Shown in pieces: positions 1-5,678 of a DNA stretch of 8,651 bases. Location of the stretch: the NCBI GenBank assembly GCA_003483125.1, contig DMWU01000110.1, positions 1-8,651 of the forward strand, written 5' to 3'. The position numbers and the translations under genes are program-made. The stretch is from Erythrobacter sp. Lineage in GTDB: Bacteria > Pseudomonadota > Alphaproteobacteria > Sphingomonadales > Sphingomonadaceae. Numbering within the stretch: the first letter of the stretch is position 1; the number at the start of each line of letters is the position of its first letter. The notes beneath the pieces were generated by a model. That model made no database searches. It saw only the letters and a list, made by a program, of their open reading frames with translations, and had not been told where the DNA came from.

Positions 1-700
1 GGACTTGGCGCTTCATGGAGCCTGGCGTATCCTGCGTCGCGCTAATCGGAATCACATGAGTGCGGCTGACCATGCCGACAGTAGGTTTGAAACCCACCAG
101 GCCGTTGACGCTGGCAGGGCAGGTGATCGAACCATTGGTCTCCGTGCCTATTGCGCCCCACGCGAAACCCGCAGCAACCGCAGCCCCGTTGCCAGAAGAT
201 GATCCGCATGCACTGCGATCGAGTGCATGGGGGTTACGCGTAAGCCCGCCGATTGCGCTCCACCCGCTCGAAGAATTGCGGTCGCGGATATTTGCCCATT
301 CGCTGAGGTTCGCCTTGCCCAGGATTACACCGCCTGCTTCGCGCAGTCGTGCGACCAACGGCGCATCGCGAGCTGTGCGATTGTCCTTAAGAGCAAGGCT
401 TCCTGCGGTTGTTGGCCATTCATGGGTTTCAATATTGTCCTTAACCAGCACGGTTTTGCCACCCAGCGGCAGGCCGTCGCTTTCTGCCTTGGCCGCGAGC
501 GCGGGCGCATCGGGATTGTAGGTGATAACGGCCTTGATTTCCGGCCCCTGGTCATCAAGCGCCTCGATCCGTTCGATCTGCGCCATGGCGGCCTTGGCCG
601 CTGCGCCATCGGGATGCGCATGGTCATGGGCGGAAAGTGCGACAGAACTTACCATTGCGGCGGATATGGTAACTGCAGTTGCGGGCTTAGTCTTTCTCAT
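1..700 (-). CDS. Amidase-signature family hydrolase, secreted (N-terminal part, cut by window edge)
   Basis: The 233 visible residues read as an amidase-signature (GatA/peptide amidase/FAAH-like) serine hydrolase, which cleaves amide bonds with a Ser-cisSer-Lys triad. The putative triad is visible: Lys87 in LVKDN, cis-Ser167 in CGSSSGN, and nucleophile Ser191 in TETNGSITCPAS. The 24-residue gap between the two serines is the family's usual one. GFKPTVG follows at 203-209. The N-terminus (Arg-Lys, a hydrophobic run to about residue 22, then ALSA before HDHAH) looks like a Sec signal peptide, so the enzyme is probably periplasmic. The ATG at 700 was chosen because it gives this signal peptide; no good Shine-Dalgarno is seen, and a hairpin sits just upstream. 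It lies 37 bases after the receptor remnant on the same strand, perhaps once an uptake-plus-hydrolysis pair. The substrate cannot be told, and the C-terminus is outside the window. Confidence 0.9.
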   Translation of the reverse strand, partial: MRKTKPATAVTISAAMVSSVALSAHDHAHPDGAAAKAAMAQIERIEALDDQGPEIKAVITYNPDAPALAAKAESDGLPLGGKTVLVKDNIETHEWPTTAGSLALKDNRTARDAPLVARLREAGGVILGKANLSEWANIRDRNSSSGWSAIGGLTRNPHALDRSACGSSSGNGAAVAAGFAWGAIGTETNGSITCPASVNGLVGFKPTVGMVSRTHVIPISATQDTPGSMKRQV

Positions 701-708
701 GCCCGCAG

Positions 709-728
709 ACTGCCAGCAATCTGGCAGT
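709..728 (-). repeat. Perfect inverted repeat (8-base arms, 4-base loop) before the amidase start
   Basis: ACTGCCAG-CAAT-CTGGCAGT is a perfect 8-bp stem with a 4-base loop. It lies between the receptor remnant's stop (738-740) and the amidase ATG (700). In minus-strand RNA it occupies the place where a ribosome-binding site would be expected. It has no U-tract, so it is a poor intrinsic terminator. It may be a leftover terminator stem, a processing site or a translational brake. Confidence 0.4.
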
Positions 729-737
729 GCGCAAGCC

Positions 738-1186
738 CTACTTGAAGTTTCCGCTTACGGAGAAGACAAAAATCGGCCCGATCCGGCGGTCGCGCCCTCA
801 ACGATTTCGATCCGCAGCACATTTCCGGCAGGTATGCGGCCAAGCTGTTCGCGCACGCCATCCGACTTGCTGGAAAGGCGCCTTCCATTGATCAGCACAT
901 TCTCATCCGCCTGGCCCAATCCTCGCGCAACATCATCGCCACGCTTGATCTGCAAGCCGGGCACCTGTTCGAGCATGTCAAAGGCATTGCGCGGCGTGAA
1001 CTGCACAAAATCGGCGGGGGTGAAAATACGGTCGCGAGGCGTCTCTAAACGGCCGCCAGAGCTTTGGGTGGAAGGGACTACGCCTGCTTCACTGGTATTT
1101 TCTGCGTTGGCAGGCAGTGATAGCGAGATCGCTGTACCCATCAGCAGGTAATGCATCGCGCGGGGGAATGAGCGACGTGTTTGCAT
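738..1186 (-). pseudogene. TonB-dependent receptor remnant: signal peptide, plug and last barrel strand, barrel deleted
   Basis: The open frame from ATG 1186 to the stop at 755 gives 143 residues. It has a Sec signal peptide (cleavage after PANA, about residue 28) and a TonB-receptor plug at about 56-135, with DMLEQVPGLQI at 70-80, VLINGRR at 97-103 and RIEIVEGAT at 125-133. Intact receptors continue for several hundred residues as a 22-strand outer-membrane barrel; here the frame ends right after EGATAGSG. In another frame the same bases read RIGPIFVFSVSGNFK and stop at 738-740, which resembles a barrel-closing C-terminal strand. The simplest reading is one internal, out-of-frame deletion that removed nearly all of the barrel. 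The product could not form a pore, so loss of function is likely. A GGGA about 10 bases before the ATG could serve as ribosome-binding site. A frameshifted mini-protein is the alternative. Confidence 0.7.
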
Positions 1187-1253
1187 AGTTATATAGTCCC
1201 TTCCGGAACTCCGAAGTGACTGATTTTACGTAATGAAGGAACGCCAGTTCGAC

Positions 1254-1272
1254 CGGAAGTCCATCACTTCCG
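1254..1272. repeat. Perfect inverted repeat CGGAAGT-N5-ACTTCCG, possible operator
   Basis: The arms are 7 bases each around the spacer ccatc, 19 bases in all. A near-copy of the half-site, CCGAAGTGA, lies at 1211-1219. The size and symmetry fit a dimeric regulator site, but no regulator can be named. It is about equally placed to act on the receptor remnant and on clpP. Confidence 0.35.
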
Positions 1273-1339
1273 ACAAACGGCGAGCCAGGTATTAAGTGGC
1301 AACTCATCTGACGTTAATGTTAGGGTGAAGGTTAATGTA

Positions 1340-1369
1340 CTTGAACATTAGGGCGGAGCGTCCGAAATA
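1340..1369 (+). promoter_or_regulatory. Candidate clpP promoter with overlapping inverted repeat
   Basis: CTTGAA at 1340-1345 matches the -35 box of heat-shock (sigma-32) promoters, and TTGAAC (1341-1346) would suit the housekeeping sigma factor. The region 15-17 bases downstream, CCGAAATAG, is only a weak -10 box for either. The -35 box lies inside the inverted repeat TAATGT-N6-ACATTA (1333-1350), so a repressor could block it. ClpP genes are commonly heat-shock controlled; the assignment here is tentative. Confidence 0.3.
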
Positions 1370-1400
1370 GGCGTTCAACCAATTCTACAAGGACCAGTTC

Positions 1401-2105
1401 ATGATCGACGTACTCGGCAATTCCGGCGAAACCTATGGCTCACAAGGGCAGTTCCCCCGCGATCCGGTAACAGGAGCCCTCGTGCCAGTGGTGGTCGAGC
1501 AGACCAGCCGGGGCGAGCGCAGCTTCGACATTTTCAGCCGCTTGCTTCGCGAAAGGATCGTTTTCGTGACCGGGCAGGTGGAAGACCAGATGGCGTCACT
1601 GATCGTGGCGCAATTGCTGTTCCTTGAAAGCGAGAACCCGTCAAAGCCGATTAGCATGTATGTTAATTCGCCCGGCGGCGTGGTTACGGCCGGCATGGCG
1701 ATCCATGACACCATGCAATACATCAAGCCCAAGGTTTCGACCGTTTGTATCGGCCAGGCATGTTCGATGGGTAGCTTCCTGCTCGCAGCAGGTGAGAAGG
1801 GAATGCGCATCGCATTGCCGCAGGCGAGGATCATGGTACACCAGCCATCGGGCGGCGCGCAGGGCATGGCGTCCGATATCGAGATCCAGGCGAAGGAAAT
1901 CCTGCGCCTCAAGCATCGGATGCACGAGCTTTATTCGAGTTATACCGGCAAGCCAGAGAAGGAAATTGCCGAGGCGATGGACCGCGATACGTGGCTCAGC
2001 GCCGAAGAAGCCCAGGATTTTGGCCTTGTCGACAAGGTGTTTGCGACCCGTCCTGAAGATGATTCGGACCACGATGCAGAGGGTTCAGGGGGCGCTCCTG
2101 AGTAA
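1401..2105 (+). CDS. clpP: ATP-dependent Clp protease proteolytic subunit ClpP
   Basis: ClpP is the serine peptidase that forms a double heptameric ring and degrades proteins fed in by ClpX or ClpA in the cytoplasm. The 234-residue protein shows the full catalytic triad: Ser122 in ACSMGS, His147 in IMVHQP and Asp196 in DRDTW. The spacings of 25 and 49 are identical to the E. coli enzyme. [12 protein letters not shown] at 33-44 and YVNSPGG at 87-93 are family hallmarks. [10 protein letters not shown] starts at residue 26 and corresponds to the mature N-terminus in E. coli, so the propeptide would be about 25 residues, longer than the 14 of E. coli. The acidic, Gly-rich tail (219-234) is beyond the core fold. 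The ATG is preceded by AAGGA with 7-base spacing. clpX follows after 175 bases, the usual alphaproteobacterial order. Confidence 0.98.
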   Translation: MIDVLGNSGETYGSQGQFPRDPVTGALVPVVVEQTSRGERSFDIFSRLLRERIVFVTGQVEDQMASLIVAQLLFLESENPSKPISMYVNSPGGVVTAGMAIHDTMQYIKPKVSTVCIGQACSMGSFLLAAGEKGMRIALPQARIMVHQPSGGAQGMASDIEIQAKEILRLKHRMHELYSSYTGKPEKEIAEAMDRDTWLSAEEAQDFGLVDKVFATRPEDDSDHDAEGSGGAPE

Positions 2106-2280
2106 TAATTGGCATTTTTCCGGCCATTTATGGGACATAATGTCCTGTAAAGCCCGTAGAATTGCAATTTCCCTGCACGGGAATGCCCAAAAGGCTAGCC
2201 TGTATATTGATTCATAAGCTTCCCGATATAGAGTCGGGTAATTCCCTAAATGGGGCTGGTAACGTTAGGAAACGAGTAAA
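2106..2280 (+). other. clpP-clpX spacer with three small inverted repeats
   Basis: The spacer is long enough to hold a separate clpX promoter, but no convincing -35/-10 pair was found. It holds GGACAT-A-ATGTCC (2133-2145), TTCCC-N5-GGGAA (2169-2183) and CCCGA-N7-TCGGG (2222-2238). None is followed by a U-tract, so none is a clear terminator. They could be operators or hairpins in the clpX leader. The ribosome-binding site AGGA for clpX is at 2267-2270. Confidence 0.45.
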
Positions 2281-3546
2281 TTGAGCGGAACTGACAGCAA
2301 GAGCACCCTCTATTGCAGCTTCTGCGGCAAGTCGCAGCACGAAGTTCGCAAGCTGATTGCCGGGCCCACCGTATTCATCTGCGATGAATGCGTTGAGCTG
2401 TGCAATGACATCATCCGTGAAGAAACCAAGGCAGGGCTAGCCGGCCGCAAGGAAGGCGAAGTTCCTACCCCTCAGGATATCTTCTCGACGCTCAATGACT
2501 ATGTGATCGGCCAGGATCGCGCCAAGCGTGTTCTTTCGGTCGCCGTACATAACCATTACAAACGCCTGAATCATTCGAACAAGGCCGGCGATGTAGAGCT
2601 GGCCAAGTCGAACATTCTGCTTGTTGGGCCGACGGGTTCGGGCAAGACGCTGCTGGCGCAGACCCTGGCGCGCACATTTGATGTGCCGTTTACCATGGCC
2701 GATGCGACGACGCTGACCGAGGCAGGTTATGTCGGTGAAGATGTAGAAAACATCATTCTCAAGCTACTGCAGGCCAGCGACTACAACGTCGAGAAGGCGC
2801 AGCAGGGCATCGTCTACATTGACGAAATCGACAAGATTACGCGCAAGGCAGAAAACCCGTCGATCACGCGCGACGTTTCGGGCGAGGGCGTGCAGCAGGC
2901 ACTACTCAAGCTGATGGAAGGCACGACTGCTTCAGTTCCGCCGCAGGGTGGCCGCAAGCATCCGCAGCAGGAATTCCTGCAAGTCGACACCACCAATATC
3001 CTGTTCATCTGTGGCGGCGCATTTGCGGGCCTCGACAAGATAATTGCTGACCGCTTGCAGAAGCGCTCAATCGGCTTTGGTGCGCATGTCGCCGACCCTG
3101 ACAAGCGCCGCGTGGGTGAACTGCTCGAAAAGAGCGAGCCTGAAGATCTACTCAAATTCGGACTGATCCCCGAATTCGTCGGCCGCTTGCCGGTGATCGC
3201 CACATTGCACGATCTTGATGTCGATGCGCTGGTCACGATTCTGAAAGAGCCGAAGAACGCTCTGGCCAAGCAGTATCGCAAGCTGTTCGAGCTTGAAGAT
3301 GTCGCGCTGACCTTCACGGACGATGCTCTTCATGCGATTGCCGAGCGTGCGATCAAGCGCAAGACAGGCGCGCGCGGCCTTCGCTCGATTGTCGAAGGCA
3401 TCCTGCTCGACACCATGTTCGACCTGCCTGACATGGAAGATGTCAGCGAGATCGTGATCGATGGCGATGTTGTGGAGGGCAAGAAAGAGCCGATCCGCGT
3501 TGTCGAAGGCGATGCCAAGAAGGACAAGAAGGACGAAGCGGCTTAG
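2281..3546 (+). CDS. clpX: ATP-dependent Clp protease ATP-binding subunit ClpX (TTG start)
   Basis: ClpX is the hexameric AAA+ unfoldase that recognises tagged or damaged proteins and threads them into ClpP. The 421 residues show the N-terminal zinc-binding domain (Cys12, Cys15, Cys34, Cys37), Walker A GPTGSGKT (116-123), pore-1 loop GYVG (149-152), Walker B IVYIDEID (177-184, Glu182 catalytic), the RDVSGEG pore-2 loop (197-203), the RKH loop (225-227), the ClpP-docking IGF loop (264-266), Arg302 in FVGRLPV and sensor-2 GARGLR (363-368). All key residues are present. A Lys-rich tail ends the protein. The start is unusual: an in-frame stop lies at 2266-2268 and no ATG follows it before the zinc finger, so initiation must use TTG 2281 (AGGA 10 bases upstream) or ACG 2272. 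TTG is preferred on spacing. Confidence 0.98.
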   Translation: MSGTDSKSTLYCSFCGKSQHEVRKLIAGPTVFICDECVELCNDIIREETKAGLAGRKEGEVPTPQDIFSTLNDYVIGQDRAKRVLSVAVHNHYKRLNHSNKAGDVELAKSNILLVGPTGSGKTLLAQTLARTFDVPFTMADATTLTEAGYVGEDVENIILKLLQASDYNVEKAQQGIVYIDEIDKITRKAENPSITRDVSGEGVQQALLKLMEGTTASVPPQGGRKHPQQEFLQVDTTNILFICGGAFAGLDKIIADRLQKRSIGFGAHVADPDKRRVGELLEKSEPEDLLKFGLIPEFVGRLPVIATLHDLDVDALVTILKEPKNALAKQYRKLFELEDVALTFTDDALHAIAERAIKRKTGARGLRSIVEGILLDTMFDLPDMEDVSEIVIDGDVVEGKKEPIRVVEGDAKKDKKDEAA

Positions 3547-3562
3547 GGCGCGATATTGCGCC
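3547..3562 (+). repeat. Short hairpin directly after the clpX stop
   Basis: GGCGC-gatatt-GCGCC forms a 5-bp GC-rich stem that begins at the base after the clpX stop codon. No U-tract follows. It may stabilise the 3' end of the clpX mRNA, but it is a weak terminator alone; the larger hairpin at 3634-3671 may serve both converging genes. Confidence 0.3.
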
Positions 3563-3627
3563 TGAAACGCCGATTTTCTCAAAGTTACCGCTTATATGGA
3601 AAGCGCTGGTCGCGATTTGGCTGGTGC

Positions 3628-3671
3628 AATAAATAACCCCGTCCGGCTGGAGGGATTGCCGGACGGGGTTA
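3628..3671 (-). terminator. Intrinsic terminator of the FAS1 gene, possibly bidirectional
   Basis: TAACCCCGTCCGGC (3634-3647) pairs perfectly with 3658-3671, a 14-bp stem with a 10-base loop. On the minus strand the stem is followed by TTTATTG, a usable U-tract. On the plus strand the following bases are AAGG, so it is weaker for clpX. It sits between two converging genes, which is where a shared terminator is expected. Confidence 0.85.
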
Positions 3672-3717
3672 AGGTTTGCGCTGCCCGACAGGAGGGAAGG
3701 GACGGAAGACAGCGCAA
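3628..3717 (-). ncRNA. Candidate 3'-UTR small RNA with two anti-Shine-Dalgarno loops
   Basis: Read on the minus strand after the FAS1 stop, two hairpins follow each other. The first pairs 3710-3717 with 3676-3683 (8 bp, TTGCGCTG/CAGCGCAA) and has a 26-base pyrimidine-rich loop containing UUCCCUCCUG. The second is the 14-bp terminator stem, with the loop AAUCCCUCCA. Both loops expose CCCUCC, the complement of a Shine-Dalgarno sequence, and the unit ends in a U-tract. This layout resembles the alphaproteobacterial stress small RNAs with CCUCCUCCC-type loops. Expression and function are inferred. It may be released from the FAS1 mRNA, or it may simply be its 3' end. Confidence 0.35.
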
Positions 3718-3735
3718 GGCTAAATCGAACTTGGA

Positions 3736-4296
3736 TCAGCCGGGGAGGAATACCCCGTCAGTTATGTGAATCACACCATTGGCAGTCTGCACGTCGACCT
3801 GCGTAACGGCGCTTTTACGGCCCGCGGCGTCGGTGATGATCACTGCGCCGCCATCGATGCGCGCAGTCAGCGTGCCACCGGCAACGGTTGGGATAGTGGC
3901 CTTGCCGCCGTTTTCGTGGATCAGGGCGATCAGGTCGGCACTAGTCACATTGCCTGCCACTGCGTGGTAAGTCAGGATGCTGGTCAGTGCACCCTGGTTC
4001 TCGGGCTTCACGAGCGTTTCAAACGTACCTTCAGGAAGCTTGGCAAATGCTACGTCGGTTGGCGCGAAGATCGTGAATGGGCCGGGGCTCGAGAGTACGT
4101 CTACCAGACCTGCGGCCTGTACGGCTGCTATAAGCGTATTGTGCACGCCCGTGCTCTGGGCTGTTTCGACGATATTCGGCTGGCTCTTTGCCATATCACT
4201 ATGTGCGGCAGCAGGCACGCTGGTTGAGACAGCGAACACGCTCATGGTCGCTACGGCGATGATGGCTGCTGCGGTTAACTTCTTCGAACTCGGCAT
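3736..4296 (-). CDS. Secreted fasciclin (FAS1) domain protein
   Basis: This 186-residue protein has a Sec signal peptide (Lys5-Lys6, hydrophobic stretch 8-25, cleavage near VPAAA at 27-31) and one FAS1 domain filling the rest. The FAS1 hallmarks are the H1 motif FTIFAPTDVAFAKLP (74-88), the central Tyr-His (110-111) and the H2 motif NGVIHITDGVFLP (173-185). FAS1 proteins act at the cell surface or in the periplasm in adhesion or surface interactions; the exact partner is unknown. No lipobox cysteine is seen, so it is probably soluble. It lies 90 bases after an RskA-type anti-sigma gene, in the same orientation. The ATG has AGGAG (4303-4307) with 6-base spacing. An ECF-like promoter element precedes it, so it is probably a target of the neighbouring sigma factor. 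Confidence 0.95.
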   Translation of the reverse strand: MPSSKKLTAAAIIAVATMSVFAVSTSVPAAAHSDMAKSQPNIVETAQSTGVHNTLIAAVQAAGLVDVLSSPGPFTIFAPTDVAFAKLPEGTFETLVKPENQGALTSILTYHAVAGNVTSADLIALIHENGGKATIPTVAGGTLTARIDGGAVIITDAAGRKSAVTQVDVQTANGVIHITDGVFLPG

Positions 4297-4341
4297 TATA
4301 AACTCCTATGGACAGCAAAGCCTTTTGGACTTGTGCCCAGA

Positions 4342-4370
4342 GTTACGCAGCGAGTTTGCCTACGGATGCA
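4342..4370 (-). promoter_or_regulatory. Candidate ECF-sigma promoter of the FAS1 gene
   Basis: On the minus strand TGCATCC (4370-4364) is separated by 16 bases from CGTAAC (4347-4342). A start site about 7 bases on would give a leader of roughly 40 bases before the ATG at 4296. A CGT-type -10 box is typical of ECF sigma factors. The same ATCC-N16-CGTAAC arrangement occurs upstream of rpoH. The -35 part also resembles the CCATCC box I recall for mycobacterial SigK. Confidence 0.5.
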
Positions 4371-4386
4371 GGCGCTATCAAAAAAG

Positions 4387-5112
4387 CTAGATTTGGATCA
4401 GCTGGCCGCTTGCAACCACGGGTCCGGCGTCTTGTCCTTCGGGCTTTCCGCCCAACGGTTCACGCGTCAGCAACAGCTCTGAACCGTTTGCGATCTGCAC
4501 GGCTGTATCATGCGGAACACTATGCGCACGCACTACACCAGGGGTTACCACACCCAACGAGATCAGATCGCCTTCATCCGGGACTAGCCAGATTTCATGA
4601 TCATGCACGCCGTCAGCCTCAAGCCCTACAGCGGTGACGATCAAGCTCTCCTGGTCCGGGAGATAGGTCATATCCAGCCTTAATGGCGTGCCCGCGATGG
4701 GGACGTTCGCCACAAGCGGCGTGGCCGAGGCAAGAGTAACCGGCGGTGCGGTGGGTTCGACCTTCGGCGAAGGCACTGCAAGGAAAGCGAGCGCCACAAC
4801 TGCCGCGGCCGAAGAAACGCCGGCGAACCATTGCAGCCGCTGTACACGTTGCTTCAGTGCGATGATTTCGGCCCCGCTTTCCGGCGCGTTATCCAGCGCC
4901 CCCTCTATGCGTTGCCAAAGACCGATGGGTGGCTCAATGCCGCCAATATCGTCAGCCAGTGGCGCAAGCTGCGCCCTCCACCCATCGACTGCATTTGCGA
5001 AATCCGGCTCGCGGGCAATGCGTCCGCGCGCCTCAAGCAGTTCCTCGCCTTCTAGCAGGTCCAAAGCGAATTCTGCCGCGATTATATCGTCTGTGCGTTC
5101 TGCGTTGCTCAT
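4387..5112 (-). CDS. RskA-type transmembrane anti-sigma factor
   Basis: The 241-residue protein has the RskA layout: an N-terminal cytoplasmic helical segment (1-90) that should bind the sigma factor, one membrane helix (about 95-113, starting WFAGV) and a periplasmic domain. The C-terminal domain carries EIWLVPDEGD (173-182) and the closing LTREPLGG (215-222) with PVVASG (231-236), typical of the family. It has no cysteine, so it is not a zinc-binding (ZAS) anti-sigma factor. It would hold the adjacent ECF sigma factor at the membrane until a signal, by family precedent often proteolysis, releases it. The ATG at 5112 was chosen because it overlaps the sigma stop as ATGA and has GGAG (5121-5124) 8 bases upstream; an in-frame ATG at 5130 is possible but has no such support. 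The signal sensed is unknown. Confidence 0.92.
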   Translation of the reverse strand: MSNAERTDDIIAAEFALDLLEGEELLEARGRIAREPDFANAVDGWRAQLAPLADDIGGIEPPIGLWQRIEGALDNAPESGAEIIALKQRVQRLQWFAGVSSAAAVVALAFLAVPSPKVEPTAPPVTLASATPLVANVPIAGTPLRLDMTYLPDQESLIVTAVGLEADGVHDHEIWLVPDEGDLISLGVVTPGVVRAHSVPHDTAVQIANGSELLLTREPLGGKPEGQDAGPVVASGQLIQI

Positions 5113-5678
5113 TCGCCGCGCTCCAGACATGCTTTGAGATTCTGCAGGCCGCGCCTGATCCAGCTCTTCATCGTGCCAAGCGGAACCTCGGCCTTGTCTG
5201 CCAACTCAGCATATGTGGCGCCGTTGAAGAAGGCGCTGCGAATATTTCTACGCTGGTTATCGTCAAGTTCCTGCATGCAGCAATGGATGCGCTCGCTGCG
5301 CTCGGCATCTATCAGCAAGTCTTCTGCGAGCGGGCTGCTATCAGCAAGGCTGGCAGCTTCATCGAGCTCTACAGCACCCTGCCTCACCTTGCCCCTGCGG
5401 AGGCGGTCTACGGCCCGATTGCGCGCAAAGGTCGCCAGCCAGCTGATCGGGCTTGCCCGGCTGGGATCATAGCGGTCGGCACGTTGCCACAGGTTTACAT
5501 ACACTTCCTGCAATGCGTCTTCGGCTTCCTTACGGTCCCCCAAGATACGCAAGCAGATGCCAAATAGTTTCACTTTTGTGGCGCGATAGACTTCTTCCAG
5601 CGCTGCACGCTCGCCATTGGCGAGCCTGGCCATTGCATCCTGCAGCTTGTCTCGCGCTTCGACTGAAGCGTCAGCCAT
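5109..5678 (-). CDS. ECF-type RNA polymerase sigma factor
   Basis: This 189-residue sigma-70 family protein has only the two conserved ECF regions. Region 2 (about 30-97) includes AEDALQEVYVNLW (52-64) and ISWLATFARNRAVDRLRR (78-95). Region 4 (about 130-183) has the helix-turn-helix TYAELADKAEVPLGT (155-169) followed by the recognition helix MKSWIRRGLQNLK. There is no region 3 and no C-terminal extension. The ATG at 5678 shares its first base with the transporter stop (TAATG), and the gene's own stop overlaps the anti-sigma ATG (ATGA), so three genes are translationally coupled. An in-frame TTG at 5684 is a less likely start. With an RskA-type partner it resembles SigK-type systems. Its likely targets are the FAS1 gene next door and, by the shared promoter element, rpoH; both are inferences. 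Confidence 0.95.
   Translation of the reverse strand: MADASVEARDKLQDAMARLANGERAALEEVYRATKVKLFGICLRILGDRKEAEDALQEVYVNLWQRADRYDPSRASPISWLATFARNRAVDRLRRGKVRQGAVELDEAASLADSSPLAEDLLIDAERSERIHCCMQELDDNQRRNIRSAFFNGATYAELADKAEVPLGTMKSWIRRGLQNLKACLERGE

Larger units (their letters stand above)
1187..1400. other. Divergent intergenic region between receptor remnant and clpP
   Basis: These 214 bases have no convincing gene. They hold an inverted repeat (1254-1272), two copies of GTTAATGT (1313-1320 and 1331-1338), a second inverted repeat (1333-1350) over a possible -35 box, and the clpP ribosome-binding site AAGGA at 1389-1393. The short frame across 1089-1307 overlaps the receptor signal region and has no recognisable protein character. 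Confidence 0.6.

Noticed and set aside
60..521. Plus-strand open frames opposite the amidase
   Set aside because: The minus strand encodes a continuous amidase with the full catalytic triad; these frames are shadows.
522..1151. 209-residue plus-strand open frame across the receptor remnant and amidase start
   Set aside because: It is antisense to the plug and signal-peptide coding sequence, is low-complexity in composition, and has no ribosome-binding site or family resemblance.
1205..1234. EcfG-type general stress promoter (GGAAC ... CGTAAT) upstream of clpP
   Set aside because: The spacing is 19 bases and the -10 is CGTA rather than CGTT. It would start about 160 bases before clpP, so the match is too poor.
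5109..5130. Anti-sigma start at the upstream ATG 5130
   Set aside because: The ATG at 5112 forms the classic ATGA overlap and has GGAG at 8-base spacing; the upstream ATG would lengthen the overlap and lacks a clear ribosome-binding site.
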